Shown: positions 48,855 to 59,280 of the stretch, piece by piece | Position numbering within the stretch: position 1 is the first letter of the stretch | How the letters are laid out: every line of letters begins with the position of its first letter | Source: Lentibacillus sp. Marseille-P4043 | Lineage (GTDB): Bacteria > Bacillota > Bacilli > Bacillales > Amphibacillaceae | Assembly (NCBI RefSeq): GCF_900258515.1 | Contig: NZ_LT984884.1 | Coordinates: forward strand, 177,524-241,523 | Length of the DNA: 64,000 bases | Direction of reading: 5' to 3' | Made by a program: the position numbers and the translations under genes | The notes under the pieces: model-generated | Database searches by the model: none | What the model saw: only the letters and a program-made list of their open reading frames with translations | Told to the model about the DNA's origin: nothing

Positions 48855-49862
48855 ATGGAAAACAATGAGAAACATGTAGAACTAACAGCAGCAGAGATTT
48901 CCAGTCTTTGGACATCATATCAAAATGACACGATGGCTATATGTGGTTTGCGTCATTTTTTAACAAATGTGGAAGATGAGCAAATTCGTAGCGTACTCGA
49001 ACACGTCCTGCGTATATCCCAAGAACACAAAAAGAAACTAACAACCATATTTACACAGGAAAACTATCCAATTCCACAGGGTCTTACCGAAAAGGACATT
49101 AATTTGGATGCTCCACGGCTTTTTTCTGACCGAATTTACCTTGAATTGATTGTCAATATGGTCAATTTCCATTTAGCAATTTATGGATTGGCCCTGTCAC
49201 AGGTTGAACGGGATGATTTAATCAGTTATTTCACCGGGGCTTTAACGGAATCACAAGAAGTTAATAAAAAGGTTAAAGAAATCGCAAAAGATAAAGGGCT
49301 TTTAATTAGCTATCCAGAAATCCCCAAGGCACAACAAATTGATTTTGTCACGAAAAATAGTTTTTTAACCGGATGGTTTGGCGACCGCAGACCACTGCTT
49401 GGTGTGGAAATCACCGCACTCGTTTTAAACGCAAAACGTAATGCACTGGGAGAAGCAATCATTACCGGTTTTGCCCAAGTTGCTAAATCAAAGGAAGTAA
49501 AGAAATTTTTTAAAAAGGGACAAGAAATAGCCAGTAAACAACTGGAAGTATTTACATCGATATTACGAGAAGATTTAATTGCTGATGGTTCCCGCGTCAT
49601 GACTTCTGAAGTAACGAAGTCAACCGTTGCTCCATTTTCGGATAAGCTGATGATGGTTATGATCACAACACTTATTGCTTCTGGTATGGGGCAATATGGT
49701 TCCTCTATGTCCGTAAGTCCCAGACACGATTTAGGCGTCCAGTATACTCGATTGATAGCTGAAATAGCCAAGTATTCCAACGAAGGGGCTAAACTTATGA
49801 TCGATAATGGCTGGATGGAACAACCTCCAATAGCAGCGGATCGAAAAGATTTAGCGAAATAG
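48855..49862 (+). CDS. DUF3231 protein, second paralogue
   Basis: 335 residues, colinear with the preceding protein: LTAAEISSLWTSYQNDTMAI near the start, KNSFLTGWFGDRRPLLGVEI TA in the middle and a matching MIDNGWMEQPP end. It is coexpressed with the first copy. The two probably arose by tandem duplication. Confidence 0.82.
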   Translation: MENNEKHVELTAAEISSLWTSYQNDTMAICGLRHFLTNVEDEQIRSVLEHVLRISQEHKKKLTTIFTQENYPIPQGLTEKDINLDAPRLFSDRIYLELIVNMVNFHLAIYGLALSQVERDDLISYFTGALTESQEVNKKVKEIAKDKGLLISYPEIPKAQQIDFVTKNSFLTGWFGDRRPLLGVEITALVLNAKRNALGEAIITGFAQVAKSKEVKKFFKKGQEIASKQLEVFTSILREDLIADGSRVMTSEVTKSTVAPFSDKLMMVMITTLIASGMGQYGSSMSVSPRHDLGVQYTRLIAEIAKYSNEGAKLMIDNGWMEQPPIAADRKDLAK

Positions 49863-49871
49863 GTCTGCCGC

Positions 49872-50369
49872 GTGCAAAATAGAAAGAAGAATAAAAGTTA
49901 CCGATTAGAAATGCTGCTATGGAGTATTGCCTTTCCGGGGTTTGGACAACTGTTAAATTCAAAATATGTAAAAGGTCTCGTATTAATTGGATTGGAATTT
50001 TTAGTTAACGTTATGGGTAATTTTAACACCATTATTGTATTAAGTTTTCATGGAAGAATTCAAGAAGCGATCGAACAAACGAATTACCAATGGCTGATGT
50101 TTTATCCTTGTTTGTATTTTTTTGCAATATGGGACGCATATAAAGATGTAGGCGGTGGGAAAAAGCCTTACTCTTTTATGCCGTTTGTGTTTTCTGCTTA
50201 TTTTGTTACAGTCGGCTTAATTCTCTCCCCAACTGTAACAATATTCGGCGTACTTATCGGACCCATGTGGCTACCAATACTATTTTTACCAATTGGAATT
50301 GTCATCGGCTTCATTATTCAATGGATTCTGCGAAAGATCAATGCTGGTGAGTCTGGTGAGGGTATGTGA
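49872..50369 (+). CDS. Four-TM membrane protein of unknown function
   Basis: 165 residues, GTG start 10 bp behind the second DUF3231 gene. WSIAFPGFGQLLNSKYVKGL is the pattern of small membrane proteins with a GFGQ..N..Y.KG motif seen in many Firmicutes. About four hydrophobic segments. Its spacing suggests cotranscription with the DUF3231 pair. A terminator follows at 50456. Confidence 0.65.
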   Translation: MQNRKKNKSYRLEMLLWSIAFPGFGQLLNSKYVKGLVLIGLEFLVNVMGNFNTIIVLSFHGRIQEAIEQTNYQWLMFYPCLYFFAIWDAYKDVGGGKKPYSFMPFVFSAYFVTVGLILSPTVTIFGVLIGPMWLPILFLPIGIVIGFIIQWILRKINAGESGEGM

Positions 50370-50455
50370 AACATAGGTCATAAATCAAAATACCCTCTCC
50401 ATCCTGTTTGAATAATTCACTAGGTTCGATACAATGTTATACATAATGCAAAATA

Positions 50456-50487
50456 GCACACCACAATTTTAGGGTGTGTTTTCGTTT
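50456..50487 (+). terminator. Terminator closing the DUF3231 operon
   Basis: cacacc - acaatttta - gggtgtg followed by ttttcgttt. Confidence 0.8.
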
Positions 50488-50536
50488 GTTATACAAACTT
50501 TTTTGGGAGGGCATTATTTTGATAGAAGGGTAAATC

Positions 50537-50815
50537 TTGTTTAAAAGTGGGGCAAATGCCATGAAAAAACTCGAAGGTGTTGGTGGCATGCTTTACTTAA
50601 CCAACAAAACTTTACACCATATACCACATAAATTAAACATCCAATCAGGTGAAACGTACATCCCACTTGAAACAATAAAACGCTTTGAGACAAAAAACGA
50701 TTTTTTAATTTTACGGAATAAGCTCATCATTATTACTAAAAATGACGAACAAATTAAATTCAGGGTAAACAAAAGACAAGAATGGGCTAAAAAATTAAAT
50801 GAAGTACTAGAATGA
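50537..50815 (+). CDS. GRAM-domain-like protein, 5' end possibly damaged
   Basis: 92 residues from a TTG at 50537. FKSGANAMKKLEGVGGMLYL T and SGETYIPLETIKRFETKND, ending with WAKKLNEVLE, resemble bacterial GRAM/PH-like proteins. Upstream in the same frame LIEG is followed by a TAA and then ILFKSGANA; relatives read continuously across this point (EGEKILFKSG-like). The original start may therefore have been lost to a nonsense change. AAGGG lies 6 nt before the TTG. Confidence 0.6.
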   Translation: MFKSGANAMKKLEGVGGMLYLTNKTLHHIPHKLNIQSGETYIPLETIKRFETKNDFLILRNKLIIITKNDEQIKFRVNKRQEWAKKLNEVLE

Positions 50816-50829
50816 ATGAAAATTGTCCA

Positions 50830-50857
50830 TTGAAATTCATGCATGTAATGTTATAAT
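50830..50857 (+). promoter_or_regulatory. Sigma-A promoter of xpt-pbuX
   Basis: TTGAAA (50830-50835), 16-bp spacer, TATAAT (50852-50857), about 20 bp before the riboswitch aptamer. Confidence 0.7.
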
Positions 50858-50878
50858 TAAATCATTCTAAAATCGCAT

Positions 50879-50950
50879 TCACTCATATAATCGCGGGAAT
50901 ATGGCCTGCAAGTTTCTACCGGTTTGCCGTAAACAAACTGACTATGGGTG
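50879..50950 (+). promoter_or_regulatory. Guanine riboswitch of xpt-pbuX
   Basis: cactcatataatcgcgggaa tatggcctgcAAGTTTCTACC ggtttgCCGTAAAcaaactg ACTATGGGTG: very close to the B. subtilis xpt aptamer, with P1 cactcat/atgggtg and C in TGACTAT for guanine. The 170 nt to xpt should contain the expression platform. I see cacggtct...agaccgt (51058-51093) but cannot resolve a clean terminator/antiterminator pair. Confidence 0.95.
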
Positions 50951-51115
50951 GCAATGGACGGGAAAAAATCATGGTTCACACTTACATGGTTGCTTTTCTA
51001 TTTCTTTCGATATTACAGCTCGAAGGACGTTGCTCCACTCATAACATGAATGGATGCACGGTCTTTGGGCTTTTTTAATGAATCGAAGACCGTAACATAA
51101 CGAGAGGGGAAATAG

Positions 51116-51702
<587 letters not shown>

Positions 51703-51703
<1 letters not shown>

Positions 51704-53007
51704 TGAAAAATGCATCTAAACAAGTAACCTTGGGCATTCAACATCTATTGGCAATGTACGCAGGAGCGGTGATCGTACCATTAATAATCGGCGGCGCACT
51801 AGGCTTTAACGCAAACGAGTTAACCTATCTTGTTTCGATCGATATATTACTGTGCGGAATTGCCACGATCCTGCAAATTACGACCAATCGATTTGTCGGG
51901 ATTGGCCTTCCGGTCGTGCTTGGCTGTACGTTTACGGCTGTTGGTCCGATTATTGCAATTGGTGGAGAGTATGGTATATCAGGAGTATATGGATCGGTTA
52001 TTGTATCTGGATTAATCATATGTTTGATCAGTGGCTTCTTTGGAAAACTTGTCAAGTTCTTTCCACCTGTTGTTACAGGTTCAGTTGTTACAGTCATCGG
52101 GATTACACTCATTCCTGTTGCTGTAGATAATCTAGGTGGTGGTGCAGATGCAAGCGACTTTGGATCACTTGCAAATGTTTTGCTCGGATTTGGAACATTA
52201 TTGTTGATTATTCTTATTTACCGTTTCTCTACTGGCTTCATCCGATCTATTTCAATCTTGCTTGGCCTTGTGGCTGGCACGGTCGTTGCATTTTTTATCG
52301 GAAAAGTTGATTTTACACCTGTTCGTGAGGCAACCTTCTTCCATATGGTAGAGCCATTCCATTTCGGATTACCAACGTTCGAATGGCCGGCGATTTTAAC
52401 GATGACACTTGTGGCAATGGTTTCATTAGTGGAGTCAACGGGGGTATATTTTGCATTAAGTGATATTTGTGAAAGAGATTTAACGGAAGACGATCTGGCG
52501 AAAGGTTATCGAGCGGAGGGCCTGGCAGCTGTGTTAGGCGGCATATTCAACGCGTTCCCATATACGACGTTTTCCCAGAACGTCGGGTTAGTGCAAATGT
52601 CAGGTGTACGTTCCCGGAAAATCATTTTACTTACTGGTCTAATGTTAGTGGCACTTGGCTTTTTACCTAAAGTCGCGGCGCTGGCAACAATTATTCCATC
52701 TTCCGTATTAGGCGGGGCCATGATCGCTATGTTCGGCATGGTTGTATCGCAAGGAATTAAAATGCTCGGCAAAATCATTAGCGATTCACAGGAAAATTCT
52801 ATGATTATTGCTTGTTCAGTAGGGATTGGACTTGGTGTGACAGTTGCTCCAGATTTATTTAGCAGCCTACCAGCAAGCATTCAAATTTTGACAAGTAATG
52901 GAATTGTGGCTGGAAGCATAACAGCCATTACACTAAATATCATCTTCAACATGTTGCCTTTACGAAAGAGAAAGCGAGCAGAAGTATTGTATGAGCAAGG
53001 GGCATAG
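51703..53007 (+). CDS. pbuX: Xanthine permease, NCS2 family
   Basis: 434-residue polytopic protein. LGIQHLLAMYAGAVIVPLII GGALG is the NCS2 N-terminal signature and the FSQNVGLVQMSGVRSRK block is the conserved NCS2 motif. Coupled to xpt under one guanine riboswitch, as in B. subtilis. It imports xanthine for Xpt. Confidence 0.95.
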
Positions 53008-53017
53008 CGTTAACTAA

Positions 53018-53064
53018 TAAAAGACCGTCGTATGGATATAGGTAGTTCCATACGGCGGTCTTTT
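53018..53064 (+). terminator. Terminator after pbuX
   Basis: aaaagaccgtcgtatgg - atataggtagtt - ccatacggcggtctttt. Confidence 0.9.
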
Positions 53065-53153
53065 AATTTAATTTAGATCGCTGAGCAATAGGTAAGCGTT
53101 CCATCTTCTGGTCTCGCTACTCATACTTTTTTCGGTATAAACTATCGTCTACG

Positions 53154-53540
53154 TTAATCAAGGTCTATATCTACAATTCCACCTGTATTCACATCAACTT
53201 CGACTTCATATTTGCTGCCTTGTGATGTTATAATTTCCACCTCATAAACCTGCATACCATTTTTTGAATCTAATTCCACCTTCACTACTTGCCCCGGTAC
53301 TTGCTGCAATGCTATGTCCATCGCTTCTTCAATTGTTATTTGACGATACCAATGAGCCCCATTTGGAGCAAATCCATACGGGTTTTGATTTGGATTTGGC
53401 CAATTCGGGTTTTGCCAATTTGGATCCTGCCAATTCGGATTTCCCCAATTTGAGTTCTGCCAATTCGGATTCTCCCAATTTGGATTTTGCCAATTCGGAT
53501 TCCAGGATTGGTTTGGATTATTCCAACTGTAATTGTACAT
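53154..53540 (-). CDS. PepSY-domain protein with Asn-Trp-rich repeats
   Basis: About 128 residues from ATG 53540 (preceded by aaggagaagggg). Residues 5-55 are short repeats of N-P-N-W-Q/E/G type (about ten copies of a 4-5 residue unit). The C-terminal half is a PepSY-like domain (ITIEEAMDIALQQVPGQVVK VELDSKNGMQVYEVEI). There is no signal peptide, so a spore-coat or cytoplasmic location is more likely than secretion. The repeat is encoded by near-identical codons and may vary in length. Confidence 0.75.
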   Translation of the reverse strand: MYNYSWNNPNQSWNPNWQNPNWENPNWQNSNWGNPNWQDPNWQNPNWPNPNQNPYGFAPNGAHWYRQITIEEAMDIALQQVPGQVVKVELDSKNGMQVYEVEIITSQGSKYEVEVDVNTGGIVDIDLD

Positions 53541-53744
53541 TTTTCGTATCCCCTTCTCCTTCATTATTTCCTTATTATCCTATTCATCAGCCTATATTGG
53601 GTGATTTGTTTTACGATAACTGGGTATTGGCCCTATAAAGAATACTGCACTACGCCCAACCAAAGATTTTGACCTTATTTAACCATAATGGTAGGGTGTG
53701 ATTATATATGGAATAGAGAAGTCTTTTTAAATGGAGGATAAAAA

Positions 53745-54761
53745 ATGAAGCAAATGCAAAAACAAATCAAACTTGCAAAACGTCCTGTCGGGGTCCCAAC
53801 TATAGCGGATTTTGATTTCTCCAAAGCACCTATCAAAGCGCCAGCTGATGATGAACTGTTAATCCGCGCCGTATATATTTCAGTTGATCCATATTTAAGG
53901 GGAAGAATGCAGGATACCAAATCCTATGTTGCGCCATTTAAATTGGATGAAGTTATTACAAGTGGAATGATTGGCCAAGTAGTCGAATCGAAATCAGACC
54001 GTTTTTCGAAAGGCGATGTAATTATCGGCAATCTCGGCTGGAAAGAATATGTTGTTGCAAGTGAGAAAGCAGTTCAAAAAATTGATCCAGATCTTGCACC
54101 AGTTACCGCACATCTAAGTATTATTGGAATGACCGGATTAACGGCGTATTTTGGTCTTCTGGATATTGGTCAGCCAAAAGAAGGAGAAACCGTTGTCGTT
54201 TCGGGAGCAGCAGGTGCAGTCGGTTCAACAGTTGGACAAATTGCTAAAATTAAAGGAACACGGGTTGTCGGAATCGCAGGTACAAAGGCAAAGTGTGACT
54301 ACTTGTTAAATGAATTAGGATTTGATGCTGCCATTAACTACAAAGAAGAGGATGTACCAAGTGCATTAGAAACAGCATGCCCAAATGGAATTGATGTCTA
54401 CTATGATAATGTTGGAGGAGAGATATCAGATGCTGTATTCCCACTTCTTAATAAGTTCGCGCGTATCCCGGTGTGTGGATCAATTTCTTCATACAATAAT
54501 GTAAAACCCGATATGGGACCACGTGTTCAAAGCGCTCTGATTAAAACAAGCGCACTTATGCAAGGTTTCACATTAGGAGATTATTCTGAACGGCTTCAAG
54601 AAGGTAGAACTGCACTAGCAACTTGGTTAAATGAAGGTAGACTTAAATATGAAGAAACAATTACAGAGGGATTCGATCATATTCTGGATGCTTTCCTTGA
54701 CTTATTTAAAGGAGCAAATCTTGGTAAACAACTAGTCAAGGTAGCAGATTTTGAAAAATAA
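53745..54761 (+). CDS. NADP-dependent oxidoreductase, MDR superfamily (YfmJ/CurA-like)
   Basis: 338 residues. Zinc-independent medium-chain reductase: VDPYLRGRMQDTKSY near the N-terminus, the Rossmann loop VSGAAGAVGSTVGQIAK near residue 155, and YYDNVGGEISDAVFPLL. It is close in style to B. subtilis YfmJ and leukotriene/prostaglandin reductases. Physiological substrate unknown. Monocistronic, with terminator-like hairpins downstream. Confidence 0.9.
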   Translation: MKQMQKQIKLAKRPVGVPTIADFDFSKAPIKAPADDELLIRAVYISVDPYLRGRMQDTKSYVAPFKLDEVITSGMIGQVVESKSDRFSKGDVIIGNLGWKEYVVASEKAVQKIDPDLAPVTAHLSIIGMTGLTAYFGLLDIGQPKEGETVVVSGAAGAVGSTVGQIAKIKGTRVVGIAGTKAKCDYLLNELGFDAAINYKEEDVPSALETACPNGIDVYYDNVGGEISDAVFPLLNKFARIPVCGSISSYNNVKPDMGPRVQSALIKTSALMQGFTLGDYSERLQEGRTALATWLNEGRLKYEETITEGFDHILDAFLDLFKGANLGKQLVKVADFEK

Positions 54762-54819
54762 TTAAAAGTCGGGCATTATAGTCCCGCCTTTTCTTTCGTC
54801 TTTACGTTTATTTTAAATG

Positions 54820-54871
54820 AAAAAGACCACTCAGAAATTCATTAGAATTAATGAGTGGCCTTTCGTTTTTT
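54820..54871. terminator. Bidirectional terminator
   Basis: aaaaagaccactca ... tgagtggcctttcgttttt. From here to 55416 I see no gene; 55240-55330 holds repeated 'ttaccacc' words that mark one end of the IS21 element. Confidence 0.7.
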
Positions 54872-55416
54872 AACCTTAGCGTATTACATCATGAACGGTA
54901 TAACGTTACATCATGCCCGGCGTGTTGTAAGTCGCTTTTTTGTGCTTTGTTGAATTGTGAATAGCTTTAAATCAATGATTTCAAATGAATATTGTAAAAG
55001 GAATTGCGTGTAAATGCGTAGTTTTGTTTATTCCTGTTACTTTTTTGTTACTTTTTATTCTTATCAAATTGGTCAAATCAAACTGTAATTCACCTTGCTA
55101 TGTGAGATCATTTTCTTCTAAATATTCCTTAACTTGCACTTCTTTCCTTGTTCTTTCCAACTTGAATTTTAGATCTTTCAATTAGGTGTTTACAGCCATC
55201 AAATTGAACCGGTGATGCCATCTTTTTGATCCATGAATACTGCCATTAGAATTTACCACCCTTGACATGTTATTTACCACCAAGTGCCACGGAAATTACC
55301 ACCGATTGCCAAAGTATTTACCATGAATATGGATTACGAAGAAAGAGAACCAATGGTAGTCAAACAGAAGATGATAAATAGCCATTGGATTTGTCACATT
55401 CCAATGGCTGTTATTA

Positions 55417-55617
55417 TTATCTAAAACTCTTATCTTCTAATTGCTTATTAATAATCTGAATAGCCCAACGAACGAGTTCATCATGATTTAACTCCTCTTC
55501 TTCACTCCATAAACATGTAGATAATAGTCTATCTTCTACTTTAATCATCACTTCCTGAGGTAAATACCTGTGAAAGAAATACTTAGCTATGCGATTTTCG
55601 ACCTCTATTGGAATCAT
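55417..55617 (-). CDS. Small acidic protein behind istB
   Basis: 66 residues, IPIEVENRIAKYFFHRYLPQ E... and WSEEEELNHDELVRWAIQII N. It overlaps the istB stop by 4 nt, inside the element. Similar short frames accompany some IS21 relatives. Function unknown. Confidence 0.5.
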   Translation of the reverse strand: MIPIEVENRIAKYFFHRYLPQEVMIKVEDRLLSTCLWSEEEELNHDELVRWAIQIINKQLEDKSFR

Positions 55618-56360
55618 TTGGGCACCGCCAATCCATGACGTTCTCTCATTGAAACTTCTCCATCTATCATAATTTGATAGGAGTCGTGGATAATACGATC
55701 TAAGATTGCCTCGGCAATGGTCTCATTTCCCAATTTTATATGCCATCCATTGGGGTCGATTTGTGAACAGAAAACTGTTGAAGCCACTTTATGGCGAGCT
55801 TCAGTAATCTCTAACAAGATTGCCGCCTCATCTGTTGTTAAATCTGTTAGTAGCCATTCGACCAATATGAGTAAATCGACTTTCGTATATTTTTTAATGA
55901 TTTTTCGGTAACTTCCATCAGCTGCTATTTTTGCGAGCGACAATTCATCTAGTAATTCTGGTAACCTAATATATTTTACCTTGTAGCAAGCAGATATTCC
56001 AAATGCAGTAGCTAAGAATGTCTTTCCGGAACCTGTAGGTCCTTTTAGGATAATGCTATGACAGTCACGGATATAGGTACAGCTAGCTAGCTTTAATATC
56101 AACTCTTTATCTAGTTTACGATCCTCATGATATTCTATATCTTCAATAGATGCATTTGAATTTAAAAAAGTGGCTGATTTTATTAACCGTTGAAGTTTAT
56201 TGTTCTGGCGTCGAGATTGTTCTATGTCAACGAGTAAAGAAAAACGATCTTCAAAACTCATCTTTTGGAATTCCTTGTTCGAAGCTTGCTCTTTATACGC
56301 TTCGGCCATGCCACTTAATTTCATTTCATGTAATTTTGTTAACGTTTGTTCATTTATCAT
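55614..56360 (-). CDS. istB: IS21-family ATP-binding helper protein
   Basis: About 248 residues from ATG 56360, preceded by GGAGGT. It is an AAA+ ATPase that assists IstA: Walker A is LKGPTGSGKTFLA near residue 110, plus the N-terminal TLTKLHEMKLSGMAEAYKEQ. The Walker B region reads VDLLILVEWLL, so the usual acidic D-D/E pair appears changed to LVEW, which may impair activity. It overlaps the istA remnant by 11 nt. Confidence 0.85.
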   Translation of the reverse strand: MINEQTLTKLHEMKLSGMAEAYKEQASNKEFQKMSFEDRFSLLVDIEQSRRQNNKLQRLIKSATFLNSNASIEDIEYHEDRKLDKELILKLASCTYIRDCHSIILKGPTGSGKTFLATAFGISACYKVKYIRLPELLDELSLAKIAADGSYRKIIKKYTKVDLLILVEWLLTDLTTDEAAILLEITEARHKVASTVFCSQIDPNGWHIKLGNETIAEAILDRIIHDSYQIMIDGEVSMRERHGLAVPK

Positions 56361-57929
56361 TTTGTTTACCTCCGTAATATGCAGCTCCACGTGTGAAACC
56401 ATAGTTATTTTGATTTATTTCTGTTTTGCGTTTTAGTTCTTGCTCCGCATCATTCTTTTTATTGTTCTTTAATATGGTTTGAATACTTTTGACGGTTGGT
56501 CGTTTAGTCATTGAAATAACCATCTTACATGCACGTTCAATTTCATATTTTGAGTAACGTTGCTCAGACTTTTTTAAAGAGAATATTGACTGTAATGCTA
56601 GTTTTTCAGTTTGGGAAGTATCGAGAATGTACTGAACCACGTCCACCGTTGATGTTCCCATACTCTCAGCCCATTCAATTGCTGCTTCAGGTGTCTGCTC
56701 TACAAATAATTTATGATTATCAGGCATATGATCATGAATAGTGGATAATTGACCAAACTTCCCATATAATCGTTTGTGAGAAGCTATTCGCATATGATTA
56801 AAATGAACTTCAACTAAGTCATCTGAAACTCTTACGTCCACTTCTTGATTGATATATTCGTATGGAACCGAATAAAACATACTTTCTACAGATACGTGAT
56901 AATCAGGACGCACTTTCACAGTATTCCACTTAGACATTTTGTAAGGTGTGATTGGAAGAGGAGAAAGGGCAAATTTCTCCTCTTCTTCAAATGCTGATAA
57001 GCGACAACCTTTTTTGCGAGTAAAAGGTCGCTCGTTAAATTCTTCTAATTTCATCCAGACTTCTTCATTCAACTCATCAATACTGAAGCATTGAGTATTT
57101 CTTAATGCCGCGATAATCCATGTAGAAATAGCCCCAACAGCCCCTTCGACAGCTGCTTTGTCTTTCGGTGAACGAACGCGTGCAGGCATAATCACAGTAT
57201 TATAGTAATCTGCCATTTCTTTGTAAGTAGGATTTAAGATTAACTCCTTCGAAGTATGTTTTGTCACACCAGTTTTAAGATTTAATGAAAAGATTTACAT
57301 TACAAATTATCCGGAACCAAGGTTTCGGGAACTCCATCAAAATATTCGAATGCATGGATATGAGCAGTAAGCCAATTAGGCGATTTCATATCTAAAAATG
57401 CTTCCACATAACTTAATTGGCTGTAAGGCAATGTCGCAATAAAAACATACGCTGGAATTGTTTCACCTGTTGAACGATCTATAATGTACAGTGTGGAACC
57501 AGCCCAATCCACCTCCATAATTTCGCCAGGCTTTCTGCGAATTGGCATCGTCAGTTTGTATTTCTTTGCGTATTTCCCATACTTCTCACAAAAAGTTCGA
57601 TAAGCATAAGGAATCTTCCCACTCTCACGTGCTTCAGCGGCATACTCAAAATGCAGTAAGGACAAGGTGACATTCTTTTTTTGTAACTCCTTATGCACTT
57701 CTTCCCAATCAATTGGAAAGTATCCCTTCTCAACAGCTTGTTTCTCTGGAAAGAGAGACGTCTCCAGCCATTGATTGGTCATGGTATCGCTCAAGCTTTC
57801 CACACCAAGCTTCTTAGCACGTTGCACAACCTCGGAGACTGTATTCCTTGTGTGACCAGTGCTAGAACTGATTGTCCTTTGGCTAACCCCTTCAAAATAC
57901 ATCTCCAGGATTTTACGGCAATTAACCAT
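56350..57929 (-). pseudogene. istA: IS21 transposase, disrupted
   Basis: The N-terminal part (57929-57300) holds the HTH (SQRTISSSTGHTRNTVSEVV) and DDE-domain start EVDWAGSTLYIID, ending at GVPETLVPDNL and stop. The C-terminal part (57267-56350) resumes at TKHTSKELILNPTYKEMADY, with MPARVRSPKDKAAVEGAVG (the catalytic Glu region). Removing 26 nt between 57271 and 57300 would rejoin the frame as PDN-LKTGVTKHTS. The transposase is thus inactivated by a small insertion. Confidence 0.85.
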
Positions 57930-58291
57930 AAAAAAACCTCCTGTATAATAGTGTCATGCTTGTTCGCATGCAGTTTTTATTATACAAGAGGTTATTCTAT
58001 ATAGTGTACTGGCTTTCTAGTCCGCAAAGGGTGGCTCTTTTTTCCGCAATGACTGGCTCAAAAGTACGCACTAGTGGCTCAATTCATCTGCAATATTCAG
58101 TTTTAATAGATAATGGTAAAATCATCCGCAATCACTGGTACAAACAACCGCAAGGTTGGTACAATTTAGATGCAATAATCACTTTCGGTATGTAATGTAA
58201 CGGGGACAATGGTTAGTTTTTGTTGTGGCATATGAAAAGCACCTCCTTAAATTGATATGTTTATCATAACAAGAGGTGCTGCTCTTTTTAT

Positions 58292-59038
58292 ATGCGTTAT
58301 TTGAATACGGGTTTACTATCAACTTGGATTATTGCTTCACTTCGCAATGAAAAGTTCTTTTCCTTGACCGAACTAAACAAAGCAATTAAAGAGAAATTAG
58401 ATATGGTGAATACAAAACCTTTCCAAAAGAGAAAAGGGAATAGGCAGGAAGCGTTCTTAGAAGAAGAAAAATTCGCACTGGTCCCCCTGCCTCATTCACC
58501 ATATGAGATTGCGAGCTGGGCAAAGACCGTTGTCCAGCCTGACTATCATGTGAAAATTGATAATAACTATTATTCTGTTCCCTATGATTATATCAAATGT
58601 ACGGTTGACGTTCGAGTAACGAGAAATATAATTGAAGTATTTTATAAGCATATCCGGATTGCTTCGCACAAAAGATCAAATAAGTCAGGTGGGGATTTCA
58701 GTACGATTCCTGATCATATGCCTAGGGATCATAGAAAGTATGCTTCATTCGATAAGGATTTTATATTAGAGTGGGGTGCCACAACTGGCCCGTCCACCTT
58801 ATTAACAATTGAAAGAATCCTAGAATCTTATCCTACGGAAAAACAGGGATTGAAATCTACCTATGCATTGATGAAACTTGCAGATAAATACTCTATCGAA
58901 CGCATAGAGAAGGCGTGTGAAAGAGTATTGTCTTATACGCCACGACTAAAACTAAAAAGCATACAAACCATCCTAAAAACAGGACATGATAAATTGCCAT
59001 TAGAGGAAACGAGCAAACAAATGAACACACAAAAATGA
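58292..59038 (+). pseudogene. istA: Second IS21 transposase, 5'-truncated
   Basis: The C-terminal half of an IstA diverged from the first one (STWIIASLRNEKFFSLTELN aligns with its STWIIAALRNTQCFSIDELN). Similarity begins near 58308; the HTH and most of the catalytic domain are missing. It points in the opposite direction to the first element, so the two IS21 copies are back-to-back by their istA ends. Codons upstream (58085-58300) carry hairpin sequence gcacctcctt/aagaggtgc. Confidence 0.8.
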
Positions 59039-59087
59039 CAACGCTTACAGTTTACTCGTGGAGCTGCTTACTACGGAGGGAATAATA

Positions 59088-59280
59088 ATGACAACTGATA
59101 ACACCTTAACGAAATTAAATGAAATGAGAATGTCTGCGATGGCAGAAACATGTAGAGAGCAATTAAGAAATCCGGAATATCAAGAACTATCTTTTGAAGA
59201 TCGATTTGCCTTACTGGTTGATATTGAATGGTCCAGAAGGCAAAACAACAAACTTGACCGCCTAATCAAACAAGCGGAAT
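59088..59280 (+). pseudogene. istB: IstB N-terminal fragment
   Basis: TTDNTLTKLNEMRMSAMAET CREQLRN and SFEDRFALLVDIEWSRRQNN KLDRLIKQAEF match the first 65 residues of IstB. Similarity stops sharply at 59280 (gcggaattc), where unrelated DNA begins. The downstream part of the second IS21 element is deleted. Confidence 0.8.

Larger units (their letters stand above)
55238..58085 (-). mobile_element. IS21-family insertion sequence with broken istA
   Basis: Contains istA (split) and istB in IS21 order on the minus strand. The istB-side end has repeated ttaccacc words (55250-55325). The istA-side end has repeated ggctc words (gtggctctt, ctggctcaa, gtggctcaa at 58030-58085). Such multiple terminal repeats are typical of IS21. 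Exact ends and target duplication could not be fixed by eye. Confidence 0.75.

Noticed and set aside
54985..55185. 66-codon hydrophobic frame
   Set aside because: No ribosome binding site and unlikely composition; next to IS sequence.
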